Of a DNA stretch of 64,000 nt, positions 33,810 to 42,755 are shown piece after piece. The stretch comes from Maribacter sp. ACAM166 (GTDB lineage: Bacteria; Bacteroidota; Bacteroidia; Flavobacteriales; Flavobacteriaceae). Made by a program: the position numbers and the translations under genes. Each line of letters begins with the position of its first letter. Positions within the stretch are counted from its first letter, which is position 1. The notes beneath the pieces are model-generated. The model searched no databases and had not been told where the DNA came from. It worked only from the letters and a program-made list of their open reading frames with translations. The stretch lies in the NCBI RefSeq assembly GCF_005771495.1, contig NZ_VAUW01000023.1, positions 1-64,000 on the forward strand, given 5' to 3'.

Positions 33810-36113
33810 TTATGACTTCTTGGGTTGTTCTATTGTTGCTGGTGCTATAGAACTATCATGTTCATTATGGTATTGTTGTAATAGATTCATAACAGAAGTC
33901 ATTAGATCTTTTGTTTCTAATAGTAATGAAAAGTATAACGTCGTGTTTTTAGGGCTCGATTCCTCTGTACGTGTTCTGGCTACCTGTGTTTGTATTTTAT
34001 CAGAAACCATATCGAATAATTCTTGTTTCTGATTTAAAACAAGTCCGATTTGTTCAAAAGACTGATTGGAAAAAGCATCTTGAGTCTGATTTAGAATTTC
34101 TTCTAGTTTTAAATCGATTTGTTTTAGTTCTTTTATTTGATTGTACTTTAATTTTTTATGATTGTTGTTGACATGCTTGTGGCTAACTTTTCCAATATAC
34201 TCCAAAGACTGAGCGATATCCGTCAAATAACCTAAGGTGTTAATGTAAAAATTACTAGCGCCAACACTGTTATCATCAAGGTTTTTGATAAAATAGAAAA
34301 TATGGTCACGAAGATCATCAATTTCGTTTGAAAGTTTTTCTCCTTGTTTTTTATTCTTCTTCAATAAATTAACATCCTGTTTCGCTAGACCGTTAATAGA
34401 ATTCGTGAAAATTTTATTAGTTCTTTTCAAGACATTTGAAATATTCATCGCACTTTCAAAAATCACCCCTTGAATAGAGCTACTCTCGGCCCTGTTCAAT
34501 GAATCCTCGGCACGAAGCTCTTTTGCCTTTTTATTGTGGGAAATGTAGTTTCTTGCCAATAACAAAACAGCTGCGAATAATAGCACCGCTAACGCAGCAC
34601 CTTTTCCAAAACTTATAAGGGTCAATATAATACCTGATGCGATAAAGGCGATAATTGCTGTTCCGAACCAACCGCCGATAACATTAAGTACACCTGCTAC
34701 TCTGTATACTGCACTTTCAGCTCCCCAGGCCCTATCGGCAAGAGATGAGCCCATAGCAACCATAAAAGTCACATAGGTAGTTGATAGCGGTAATTTGTAG
34801 GATGTAGCAATAGAAATCAATATTCCAGCTACCATAAGATTTACAGCAGCACGAACCATATCAAAGGCAGGGAGTTCATGAACTTTATTTTTTGATAAAG
34901 CGATTACAGGTTTGTTAAATTGCGTATCAATTTTGGTCTGCCAAGATTTAGGCATTGCATAGGTTAGCATTTCGGAAATAGAGATTGCCAATCGCACCAA
35001 ACTTCGTGATAGAAAATTTGGTTGAAAACGCTCTTTGGTGTCTTCTTGGCTTGATAAATCTATTGAAGTTTTGACTACACTTTTGGCTTTACTCGAGAAC
35101 CATAAAGTAAGTACCATAATCATGCCCGCAGTGAATAAAAGTAAGGTTGGGGTTGGAACTTTTTGGGCCAATATGCCCATGCTGAAGTCTGAAGCGGCAA
35201 CACCAGAGGTCATCCATGCCTCATACGATTGCCATGCAGCAATAGGTACTCCGATAAAATTCACCAAATCGTTACCAGCGAAAGCCAAAGCCAATGCAAA
35301 AGTGCCCACTCCAATAATCAATTTATAAATATTTACCTTGGCGAACTTCATTAAGATATAGGATAGGCATGACCAGATCAAAAAATTCAATAGGACTAAT
35401 ATAATTAATTTGGTCTCCAAGAATTCTTTTATAGTAATACCACCAATAATATCATAGCTTTCACCGGAAAACGAAGTTCCGCCAATTCCTTTAATTAAAA
35501 TAAAATAGGTGATTGATGATAATGCAAAACCACCAAACAGGGCACCTACATGTGTTGGTTTTTTTTCAAAGTTATAGGATAAGAGTAATCTTGAAACCCA
35601 TTGCACCAATGCACCAATAGAAAATGCGACAACTACCGAAAGTAATATTCCAAATATAATTTGAATTGCTTTATCATTATTGATATAATTGACAACATCT
35701 GTAAAACTACCATTGTCCGCTCCAATTTTAATCAATGACATTGCAACGGCCGCACCCAAAAGTTCAAATACGATTGAGACTGTTGTTGATGTTGGCATAC
35801 CCAGGGTATTGAAAAAATCCAACAACAAAATGTCAGTAATCATTACTGCCATAAAAATGAACATGATCTCGTCGAAATAGAATTCACCTGGATTAAAGAT
35901 CCCTTTTCTGGCTACCTCCATCATGCCGCTTGAAAAGAGTGCGCCTGCAGCGATTCCAAAACTAGCCACAATCATTATGGTTCGAAATGAAAGGGCTTTA
36001 GAACCAATTGCTGAATTCAGAAAATTCACCGCATCGTTACTAACTCCTACAACAAGATCCGCTACAGCCAAAACGGCTAGTGCGATAAGCATTAAAAAAT
36101 AAATATTATCCAT
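33810..36113 (-). CDS. PiT-family phosphate transporter with C-terminal PhoU-like domain
   Basis: A 767-residue inner-membrane phosphate permease. I start it at the ATG at 36113 (MDNIYFLMLIALAVLAVADL), six codons inside the longest frame. The two PiT signatures are present: VVGVSNDAVNFLNSAIGSKA near the N-terminus, and FAGNDLVNFIGVPIAAWQS in the middle. There are about 12 helices. From about residue 545 a soluble helical domain of PhoU type follows (SSIQGVIFESAMNISNVLKR, then IDDLRDHIFYFIKNLDDNS), so transporter and regulator are fused. It is downstream of a phosphate-selective-type porin in the same operon. Confidence 0.9.
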   Translation of the reverse strand: MDNIYFLMLIALAVLAVADLVVGVSNDAVNFLNSAIGSKALSFRTIMIVASFGIAAGALFSSGMMEVARKGIFNPGEFYFDEIMFIFMAVMITDILLLDFFNTLGMPTSTTVSIVFELLGAAVAMSLIKIGADNGSFTDVVNYINNDKAIQIIFGILLSVVVAFSIGALVQWVSRLLLSYNFEKKPTHVGALFGGFALSSITYFILIKGIGGTSFSGESYDIIGGITIKEFLETKLIILVLLNFLIWSCLSYILMKFAKVNIYKLIIGVGTFALALAFAGNDLVNFIGVPIAAWQSYEAWMTSGVAASDFSMGILAQKVPTPTLLLFTAGMIMVLTLWFSSKAKSVVKTSIDLSSQEDTKERFQPNFLSRSLVRLAISISEMLTYAMPKSWQTKIDTQFNKPVIALSKNKVHELPAFDMVRAAVNLMVAGILISIATSYKLPLSTTYVTFMVAMGSSLADRAWGAESAVYRVAGVLNVIGGWFGTAIIAFIASGIILTLISFGKGAALAVLLFAAVLLLARNYISHNKKAKELRAEDSLNRAESSSIQGVIFESAMNISNVLKRTNKIFTNSINGLAKQDVNLLKKNKKQGEKLSNEIDDLRDHIFYFIKNLDDNSVGASNFYINTLGYLTDIAQSLEYIGKVSHKHVNNNHKKLKYNQIKELKQIDLKLEEILNQTQDAFSNQSFEQIGLVLNQKQELFDMVSDKIQTQVARTRTEESSPKNTTLYFSLLLETKDLMTSVMNLLQQYHNEHDSSIAPATIEQPKKS

Positions 36114-36187
36114 AATATAGTACGCTATCAATTTACAAATATCATTATCGCAATCCGCTATAATGTTAGGTTAAGGTTATTATTTCA

Positions 36188-37393
36188 CTAGAAATGAACG
36201 TCTAGCTGCAATCTGTACATTAAACCATCTTGCCCAGCTTCTTCTGAAAGATAGCTGAGATCGGTCTGTATTTTTAATTTATGGCCTACAATGTACTTTG
36301 ATAGCCCTAGGGTGTATTGCGACTGCAGATTTCTCCCTGTTATTTCTTTGTCTAGTTTAATGTTGGTGTATCGGCCTGATATTTCCCATTTATTTTTGAA
36401 TAAATAGCCAGATTGAAGATTGATCCCATCACCAACTTGCACTTCCTCTCCAGTAAGCGAACCATCTGAATTTTTAGCTAGAGGGTCATTGGCTGTTCTA
36501 TGGGCATATTCTCCCATAAATGAGAACCCGTTATATTTAAACATTGCGTCTATGAAAAGGGTGTTAATATCGGTTTCATAAAATCCAGTATCAGTGAACA
36601 TATATGTGCCTTGATTACTTCTGGTTTTTACTGCGTTTTGATTACTGTCGAAGGTAGCTGCTAACATTAGTTTTGGTGTTTGCTCTCTTTTTTGGTCACT
36701 GCCCCTATATTCACCTTTACTTAAGAATTCACCAAAGGGTAAAAGCTCCAAGCGAGTTGAAAATTGATGACCTCCAAGATTGCCACTAGTGATATTTCTT
36801 CCTTCGCCTTGTGAAATAGCTAGAATTTCGCGTAACAAGAATTTTTCGGAAATATGAAATTGATGCCTTAATTGAAAACCGACGTCGCGATCAATGTTAA
36901 ACCTACTATTTAATAAGGAGCGATCAACCTGCATTAGATCGCCAGATGAAATAACACGTTCTATATTGCCCGGTAATTTGGTCTGACCGAACCACAGCAC
37001 AAAATTTTTATAAAAATTCCATTTCACCACGGCATCTAGAATATATCTTGGTGCGTTACTTGTAAACTGCGAAGCACCTGAGATATCTCGATTGGAAAGC
37101 CCGAGTTCTAATTTATATTCTAATTTTGGAGAGTATGCAAACCCAGCGAATTTAAGTCGTGCCCTACGAACAAGGAAATTTTGTTCAGGATTTATTAGAC
37201 CACCATCAACAGCATTCCAATTGGAAATTGCCAAAATCTGCATTCTTGCCCCAACTTTCATAGTCCATGAACTATCTTTTCCAACAAGATTGAATAAGCC
37301 ATTACCAAAGGCGGGCGAATTAACTTCTTGACTTTTAGCGCCAGATGAAATTAAAAAAAATAGGCATAGCCATAGTGGGTTGATTTGCATCAA
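36188..37393 (-). CDS. OprO/OprP-type phosphate-selective porin
   Basis: A 401-residue outer-membrane beta-barrel of the porin O/P family. A Sec signal (about 1-21, ending in GAKSQ) precedes the barrel, which has alternating strands such as WTMKVGARMQILAISNWN and FLVRRARLKFAGFAYSPKLEYKLELGLSN, and ends in a terminal aromatic strand (LMYRLQLDVHF). Family members in Pseudomonas take up phosphate or polyphosphate. The coupling to a PiT transporter 74 bp downstream (measured to its chosen start) supports a phosphate role here. Five TTAA boxes with 11-bp phasing lie just upstream. Confidence 0.88.
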   Translation of the reverse strand: MMQINPLWLCLFFLISSGAKSQEVNSPAFGNGLFNLVGKDSSWTMKVGARMQILAISNWNAVDGGLINPEQNFLVRRARLKFAGFAYSPKLEYKLELGLSNRDISGASQFTSNAPRYILDAVVKWNFYKNFVLWFGQTKLPGNIERVISSGDLMQVDRSLLNSRFNIDRDVGFQLRHQFHISEKFLLREILAISQGEGRNITSGNLGGHQFSTRLELLPFGEFLSKGEYRGSDQKREQTPKLMLAATFDSNQNAVKTRSNQGTYMFTDTGFYETDINTLFIDAMFKYNGFSFMGEYAHRTANDPLAKNSDGSLTGEEVQVGDGINLQSGYLFKNKWEISGRYTNIKLDKEITGRNLQSQYTLGLSKYIVGHKLKIQTDLSYLSEEAGQDGLMYRLQLDVHF

Positions 37394-37421
37394 GTATTAG
37401 TTTTTGTCGATTGCAAATTAC

Positions 37422-37458
37422 TTAAATGAATGTTAAGTTAATGTATTCTTAAGATTAA
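37422..37458 (-). promoter_or_regulatory. phased TTAA boxes upstream of the phosphate porin (candidate operator)
   Basis: TTAA occurs at 37422, 37433, 37438, 37449 and 37455, with two pairs exactly 11 bp apart, 29-65 bp before the porin start. Direct repeats with about 11-bp phasing are the usual target of PhoB/OmpR-type regulators. Motif identity with a known Pho box is not claimed. Confidence 0.35.
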
Positions 37459-37556
37459 CTCTTGGTGTGGATTTTGGTATTTTAGGGTACAGTAAATTTA
37501 ATTGTGCCCGCTCAATGTGGGCATATGATCACTTATGATGAGAATAGGATACAAAA

Positions 37557-37582
37557 AAAGCTACCTTGGCCAAGGTAGCTTT
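37557..37582. terminator. terminator-like palindrome
   Basis: AAAGCTACCTTGG (37557-37569) and CCAAGGTAGCTTT (37570-37582) form a perfect 13-bp palindrome with flanking A residues on the left. On the minus strand it lies about 340 bp after the end of the small carboxypeptidase-regulatory-like gene, with a U-tract in the RNA. Confidence 0.65.
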
Positions 37583-37925
37583 AGGATTTCAAAAAACTAG
37601 TCGACAAAAACTAATAGTACAAGAAATCATCTTTGTCTTAAGACATCAACGAAGATCAGTGTTATAAATAACCTTAATGTAAGGCTAACATTAAGTAATC
37701 TTTAATTCTTTTATAAAGTATATAAAATCGCTAATTATGCTTTTTCTGATCTCTGAATTAGTTACTACTGAAGTAAATTGAGTAGGAAAATTAACGTCGT
37801 GAAATGGTCAAAATGATTAAAAGAAGCAAGTGGTGTTAAGAAGTTACCATTAAAGCTATTTTTAAGATTGATATTTTATAAAAGTATCGATCTAATCTTA
37901 TACAAACGTTAATTGTAGCAGCTAC

Positions 37926-38282
37926 CTATTTTGATGCTGCTTTTACCGCAGTCAAGCCTATTACCCTTAAAGTTTTAGCTTTTAGGCTAGCTTGAATATT
38001 TTTTGTTTCGCCTGAGGCAACAGTTACTGATAATACAACGTTTTCATAGCCTAAATACTGTACTACGATAGTATATGCTCCCGGTGTAAGGTTATTAAAT
38101 TCAAAATTACCACGAAAATTCGTGTGTGTAGTTAATGAAGTATGTTCAATGAAAACGGAGGCCATCAATAACGGTTCATTAAAAAGTTCACCATCTACTA
38201 TATTGCCCTGAATTGAACCAGTATGCTGTCCAAAAGAAAAGGAACAGATGATTAACGTAAATAGTAAAAATACTTTTTTCAT
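37926..38282 (-). CDS. stand-alone carboxypeptidase-regulatory-like domain protein, exported
   Basis: A 118-residue exported protein: a Sec signal (about 1-18, ending SFGQ), then a single CarboxypepD_reg-like beta-sandwich (about 22-105). It has GSIQGNIVDGELFNEPLLMA, FRGNFEFNNLTPGAYTIVVQ and YLGYENVVLSVTVASGETKN. This domain normally forms the N-terminal extension of SusC/TonB-dependent receptors, but here the protein ends right after it with LTAVKAASK. It may be a free small protein or the relic of a receptor gene. No receptor plug or barrel follows downstream. Three 10-bp direct repeats lie upstream. Confidence 0.75.
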   Translation of the reverse strand: MKKVFLLFTLIICSFSFGQHTGSIQGNIVDGELFNEPLLMASVFIEHTSLTTHTNFRGNFEFNNLTPGAYTIVVQYLGYENVVLSVTVASGETKNIQASLKAKTLRVIGLTAVKAASK

Positions 38283-38317
38283 GTATGTTTTAACATTTGT
38301 TTACAAAGAAACCTCAG

Positions 38318-38347
38318 CTAGGTTAAACTAAGGTTAGCTAAGGATTA
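38318..38347 (-). promoter_or_regulatory. three 10-bp tandem direct repeats upstream of the 118-residue gene
   Basis: CTAGGTTAAA, CTAAGGTTAG and CTAAGGATTA follow one another at 38318-38347, starting 35 bp before the start codon at 38282. The 10-bp phasing suggests a response-regulator operator. The core AGGTTA also occurs twice at 36168-36179, between the porin and PiT genes. Confidence 0.35.
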
Positions 38348-38432
38348 TGAATGTATGTTTTAATGGTTAAGATTTTGCGCGCCCAATCTCCAATGAGTGA
38401 TTTCTTGTTCTACTATGAAATCTCAAAAAATG

Positions 38433-38440
38433 TATCTTGC
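38433..38440 (+). promoter_or_regulatory. -7-like promoter element for dgt
   Basis: TATCTTGC in the context AAAAAATGTATCTTGC, the same context as before the DUF3109 gene. It overlaps a possible TTG start at 38437, which argues that translation starts at the ATG at 38461. Confidence 0.45.
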
Positions 38441-38460
38441 AGTCTGTTAAAAGAAATTAC

Positions 38461-39804
38461 ATGAATTGGGAGCAATTACTTTCTTTGCGAAGGCAAGGAG
38501 ATAAGAATAAACGTTTAAGAAATGAGCAAGATGATACCCGTTTAGGGTTCGATGTAGATTACGATCGAATTATTTTTTCTTCAGCCTTTAGGAGTCTACA
38601 GGATAAGACTCAGGTTATTCCACTTTCCAAGACAGATTTTGTACATACTAGATTAACGCATAGTCTTGAAGTTTCTGTTGTAGGAAGAAGTCTGGGAAGG
38701 ATAGCAGGTAAAAAAATTATAGAAAAATATCCCTATTTAAAAGAGGTATATGGATACGCCTTTAATGATATTGGTGCGATAGTGGCTGCAGCAGCATTGG
38801 CCCATGATATAGGTAACCCACCTTTCGGTCATAGTGGCGAAAAAGCTATTGGTGAATATTTTAAAACAGGTAATGGACTTCGGTTCAAAAATGTAATTAC
38901 TGAAGTAGAATATCAAGATATTATTGATTTTGAAGGTAATGCTAATGGATTTAGGTTATTAACTCAAGACAGGGCAGGGGTGTCTGGTGGTTTGCGATTG
39001 AGTTATGCTACATTGGGGGCTTTTATGAAGTACCCCAAAGAATCACTACCCAAGAAACCTACAAAGCATATTTGTGATAAAAAGTTTGGTTTTTTTCAAA
39101 GTGAAAAACAGAATTTTAAAGAGGTAGCAGAAGATTTAGGTTTACCGAGTAGAAGTAACAATGAATCAATTTCCTATGGTAGACATCCGTTGACTTTTTT
39201 AGTGGAAGCAGCCGATGATATTTGCTATACCATAATCGATTTTGAGGATGGTATTAATCTAGGTCTTATATCTGAAGATTATGCATTAGAATATTTGATA
39301 AAATTAGTAAAGGGAACCATAAATACCAAAAAGTATAATTCATTGGTATTTATGGAAGATAGGTTGAGTTATTTGCGGGCGTTAGCAATAAACACCTTGA
39401 TTCAAGATGCAGTTTCCATTTTTATTGAGAATGAAGAAAGTATTTTAAACGGTACTTTTGAGGTGTCTCTCATGGATAAAAGTGCCTATAAAGCGCAGAT
39501 TGAAGATATTATTTCGTTGAGTGTTCAGAAAATATATCAATCTCAAGAGGTGGTTGAAAAGGAAATTGCGGGGTATAGCATCATTTCCGATATTTTAGAT
39601 GTTTACATTGGTGCTTTAATGGGGAAAAAGAATGATAATACATCAAATTACCATAAACTAATATTGCGTACGTTACCAGGAGTATATCAACAGACCAATA
39701 CATCGATTTATGAAATTCTATTGAATACTTGTTGCTACGTTGCCAGCCTTTCGGATAGTGCAGCAGTACATATTCACAATAAAATTAAAGGAAGGCAGCT
39801 TTAG
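38461..39804 (+). CDS. dgt: deoxyguanosinetriphosphate triphosphohydrolase (dGTPase)
   Basis: A 447-residue HD-domain enzyme that hydrolyses dGTP to deoxyguanosine and triphosphate. I choose the ATG at 38461 (MNWEQLLSLRRQGDK), because the upstream TTG at 38437 lies within a promoter-like element. Metal-site motifs are TRLTHSLEVS (about 61-70) and LAHDIGNPPFGHSGEKA (about 106-122), and the later Asp is in AADDICYTIIDFEDG (about 250). The dGTPase signature R.A...YD.DR..FS.AFR near the N-terminus is present as LGFDVDYDRIIFSSAFR. Its 3' end overlaps that of the convergent DUF3078 gene by 4 bp. Confidence 0.93.
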   Translation: MNWEQLLSLRRQGDKNKRLRNEQDDTRLGFDVDYDRIIFSSAFRSLQDKTQVIPLSKTDFVHTRLTHSLEVSVVGRSLGRIAGKKIIEKYPYLKEVYGYAFNDIGAIVAAAALAHDIGNPPFGHSGEKAIGEYFKTGNGLRFKNVITEVEYQDIIDFEGNANGFRLLTQDRAGVSGGLRLSYATLGAFMKYPKESLPKKPTKHICDKKFGFFQSEKQNFKEVAEDLGLPSRSNNESISYGRHPLTFLVEAADDICYTIIDFEDGINLGLISEDYALEYLIKLVKGTINTKKYNSLVFMEDRLSYLRALAINTLIQDAVSIFIENEESILNGTFEVSLMDKSAYKAQIEDIISLSVQKIYQSQEVVEKEIAGYSIISDILDVYIGALMGKKNDNTSNYHKLILRTLPGVYQQTNTSIYEILLNTCCYVASLSDSAAVHIHNKIKGRQL

Positions 39805-40928
39805 AAGCCATAAAGTATCCCAACACCTAAGATTTGTTTGAATTGAATTTTGGGAGAGCCAGGGTCTACAATGGTACCGTTGTCATTTTTGATGACATCG
39901 AAAAGTATGTCATCATCGTAAATCATTTGTGTGCCTAAACTGGTGCTGATAAATTTATTCACCTTCAAATTTAGGTTGAGTTCCCAATCAACATCAATGT
40001 TGCCAAAGCTTTTAATATAGTCGGTATATAAGTTGACCCTGCTTGTTAACTCAATATTTTCTGCGATGTTATAATTGAAGTTGTTGGTTATGAGTATGCC
40101 AAATTCTAGAAGATGGTTTTCCCCTGGAGTTACCGTATTTCCGTTTACATCCAATTCTGCTTTCTTTACCCCAAATGCACCATTATCTGCTAAGTCCTGA
40201 TCTAATACAAACGTTGATTTTTGTGTTATTGGTGATAAATACAGATTGAACTTTTCATCTTTTGTTATAAACGAGGTACCTGCTCCAAAAAGTAAATAAC
40301 CGGGTGACATAAATCTGGAAATCGGTGCTTCTCTATCGGGATATTTATATCCATTCGAAAACTGTGTATTAAAATTCAGCTGTACTGAATAAAACCAATT
40401 ACTGATGGTATCTTTTTTAAAACCTAAATTTGAACTTAAACGTATGACATCTTCTGTTTTTCTAAGCTTCCTCCCTGCTTGCGCGTTTAGACCATAACGG
40501 AGTTCCAAATTATTATCCCATTGAGAATTGCTGAATTTATATTTTCGGGCGAATTTCAAAAAGCCCAAACCACTAATGGCATTATCACCCCCAGCATTCC
40601 AATTTACAAAGGCTACTTCACTTACATTTATACCAAAACTATTTTCATTCTCCCAAAATGAGGGTACTCTAAATCGCTTAAAACCTTCTTGTAATGTTTT
40701 CGTCTTGTTAAAATTGATGTTCGGAATTTTAAGATTCACATCTTTTCTTAGTGAATATATTTTATTAACGGTTCTGCGTATGACAATGGTATCAATAACG
40801 ACACTATCAACTATAATACTATCGGGTACAATGGGTGATGGTATTGTATCTTGACCATACGACCAAAATGTCACCAAAAAAAGTAATGGAATTAAAAATT
40901 TAATGGATTGTGAAACTATTCTTCTCAT
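39801..40928 (-). CDS. DUF3078-family outer-membrane beta-barrel protein
   Basis: A 375-residue exported protein (signal about 1-25, ending in SYG) of family DUF3078, predicted outer-membrane beta-barrel of unknown function. Typical features are FWENENSFGINVSEVAFVNWNAGGDNAISG (about 90-119), GLNAQAGRKLRKTEDVIR, an FSNGYKYPD segment, and alternating strands to the final FKQILGVGILYGF. It overlaps the stop of dxs by 4 bp and is therefore translated from the same message. Functional linkage to isoprenoid synthesis is not implied by known family data. Confidence 0.88.
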   Translation of the reverse strand: MRRIVSQSIKFLIPLLFLVTFWSYGQDTIPSPIVPDSIIVDSVVIDTIVIRRTVNKIYSLRKDVNLKIPNINFNKTKTLQEGFKRFRVPSFWENENSFGINVSEVAFVNWNAGGDNAISGLGFLKFARKYKFSNSQWDNNLELRYGLNAQAGRKLRKTEDVIRLSSNLGFKKDTISNWFYSVQLNFNTQFSNGYKYPDREAPISRFMSPGYLLFGAGTSFITKDEKFNLYLSPITQKSTFVLDQDLADNGAFGVKKAELDVNGNTVTPGENHLLEFGILITNNFNYNIAENIELTSRVNLYTDYIKSFGNIDVDWELNLNLKVNKFISTSLGTQMIYDDDILFDVIKNDNGTIVDPGSPKIQFKQILGVGILYGF

Positions 40929-42691
40929 AGAAATTGTTGTACATATTTTTTTACGGACATCTTATCTATTCCTGCTTCTTTATATAGTTTTTCTGTAGGA
41001 CCGTGAGGTATAAAGCGATCTGGAATGCCAAATATCTTAATAATTTTATTGATTCCAGTAGTATTTGCAAATTCTAATACCGCACTGCCAAATCCACCAA
41101 TAGCAGAACTATCTTCTAAAGTGATAATATGTTCAAATTTTTGAACTATTTCTTCGAGTAATTGAGCATCCAAAGGTTTGATAAATGGAAAATTATAATG
41201 TGCTATAGTGGAGTTTTCTCCAACTTCATTAATTATTTCAGTTGCTATATTCCCTATTGGTCCTGTGCTTAGAATGGCAATTTTATTCCCTTCCTTTAAG
41301 AGTTCGCCCTTGCCAATGGTTAGCTTTTTCATTTTTTGTTGCCAGTTCACAATAGTGCCTCTACCTCTAGGATATCGAATCGCGATAGGCTGTTCTAGAC
41401 CCATTTGTGCGGTGTACATTATATTGCGTAATTCAACTTCATTTAAAGGGGAGAAAATAATAAGATTTGGTATGCACCTTAAATAAGAAATATCAAAAAC
41501 GCCATGGTGGGTAGGGCCATCTTCGCCGACTAAACCGGCACGGTCTAAACAAAAAATTACAGGTAAGTTCTGTAGGGCAACATCATGAATAACTTGGTCG
41601 TAGGCCCGTTGTAGAAATGTAGAGTAAATATTGCAAAATGGCACAAGACCATCAGCTGCCATACCAGCGGCTATTGTAACTGCGTGTTGCTCGGCTATGC
41701 CAACATCAAAGGCTCTATTTGGTAATACATCCATCATGAATTTTAATGAACTGCCAGTGGGCATTGCTGGTGTTATGCCTACAATCTTATCATTTTTCAG
41801 TGCTAATTCCACTAAGGTTTTTCCAAAGACTTCTTGAAATTTAGGCGCCTGTTGTTGCGTTTGTGTTTTTTGAAGTTCACCAGTCTGTTTATCAAATTTA
41901 CCTGGCGCATGATAGACCACTTGGTTTTCTTCTGCCTTTTTAAGTCCTTTCCCTTTGGTGGTGATAACATGCAATAATTTTGGACCTTCTATTTTTTTTA
42001 AACGTTCTAATTCTTTTACCAATAGGGGTAGGTTATGACCATCTATTGGACCGGTATAATGAAAATTAAGGCATTCGAAGATGTTCTCTTCTTTCGCAGT
42101 TCCTATTTTTACGTTTGTTAGGTATTTTTTTAATGCACCAACACTGGGGTCTATCCCCATTGCATTATCGTTTAATACTACTAAAATATTAGCATTGGTT
42201 ACCCCTGCATGATTTAAACCTTCAAATGCCATACCACTAGCAATCGAAGCATCACCTATAACCGCTATATGTTGTCTTTGTGTTTTTTCTTGTAATTGAG
42301 CAGATAATGCCATGCCTAATAGTGCCGAAATAGATGTAGAGCTATGTCCAGTTCCAAAAGCGTCATAAACACTTTCCTCCATTTTCGGAAAACCGCTTAT
42401 ACCTCCAAATTGTCTATTGGTTTCAAAAATTGATTTTCTACCCGTAAGTATTTTATGTCCGTAGGCTTGATGACCCACGTCCCAAATTAATTTATCTATA
42501 GGTGTGTTGAATACGTAATGAAGCGCAATAGTTAATTCTACAACCCCTAAGCTTGCGCCTAGATGACCTTCTTTAACCGATACGATGTCAATAATGAATT
42601 TGCGAAGTTCATGGGCCAAGTGCTCTAAATCTTCAGCGTTTAAAGTTCTGAGGTCTTGGGGATTATTAATATGTTCTAGAATTGCTTTCAA
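40925..42691 (-). CDS. dxs: 1-deoxy-D-xylulose-5-phosphate synthase
   Basis: A 588-residue thiamine-diphosphate enzyme that condenses pyruvate and glyceraldehyde 3-phosphate in the first step of the MEP isoprenoid pathway. It has GHQAYGHKILTGR (about 77), the TPP/Mg motif GDASIASGMAFEGLNHAG with NDNAMGID (about 142-180), the transketolase segment AEQHAVTIAAGMAADG (about 338), and DRAGLVGEDGPTHHGVFD (about 373). It is slightly shorter than the usual 620 residues, but all domains are present. A -7 element (42712-42719) lies just upstream. It is divergent from tadA. Confidence 0.95.
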   Translation of the reverse strand: MKAILEHINNPQDLRTLNAEDLEHLAHELRKFIIDIVSVKEGHLGASLGVVELTIALHYVFNTPIDKLIWDVGHQAYGHKILTGRKSIFETNRQFGGISGFPKMEESVYDAFGTGHSSTSISALLGMALSAQLQEKTQRQHIAVIGDASIASGMAFEGLNHAGVTNANILVVLNDNAMGIDPSVGALKKYLTNVKIGTAKEENIFECLNFHYTGPIDGHNLPLLVKELERLKKIEGPKLLHVITTKGKGLKKAEENQVVYHAPGKFDKQTGELQKTQTQQQAPKFQEVFGKTLVELALKNDKIVGITPAMPTGSSLKFMMDVLPNRAFDVGIAEQHAVTIAAGMAADGLVPFCNIYSTFLQRAYDQVIHDVALQNLPVIFCLDRAGLVGEDGPTHHGVFDISYLRCIPNLIIFSPLNEVELRNIMYTAQMGLEQPIAIRYPRGRGTIVNWQQKMKKLTIGKGELLKEGNKIAILSTGPIGNIATEIINEVGENSTIAHYNFPFIKPLDAQLLEEIVQKFEHIITLEDSSAIGGFGSAVLEFANTTGINKIIKIFGIPDRFIPHGPTEKLYKEAGIDKMSVKKYVQQFL

Positions 42692-42711
42692 ATTATGAAT
42701 GTAATGAGTAA

Positions 42712-42719
42712 CAAAAATA
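42712..42719 (-). promoter_or_regulatory. -7 promoter element for dxs
   Basis: On the minus strand TATTTTTG matches TAnnTTTG, 20 bp before the dxs ATG at 42691. Confidence 0.55.
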
Positions 42720-42742
42720 CTTTTTTAAAAACGAAACTATTG

Positions 42743-42750
42743 TATTTTTG
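42743..42750 (+). promoter_or_regulatory. -7 promoter element for tadA
   Basis: TATTTTTG matches TAnnTTTG and ends only 5 bp before the tadA ATG at 42756, so the transcript may have almost no leader. Confidence 0.55.
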
Positions 42751-42755
42751 AAGCT

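Larger units (their letters stand above)
37394..37925. other. 532-bp intergenic region upstream of the porin gene
   Basis: The region holds the porin promoter, with TTAA boxes at 37422-37458, and a terminator-like palindrome at 37557-37582. It also holds an 8-bp inverted repeat, CTTAATGT and ACATTAAG, near 37674-37696. No ORF with coding traits was found. Confidence 0.45.

Noticed and set aside
38437-38460. TTG start for dgt at 38437
   Set aside because: It lies inside a promoter-like TATCTTGC element, and the ATG at 38461 gives the usual N-terminus.
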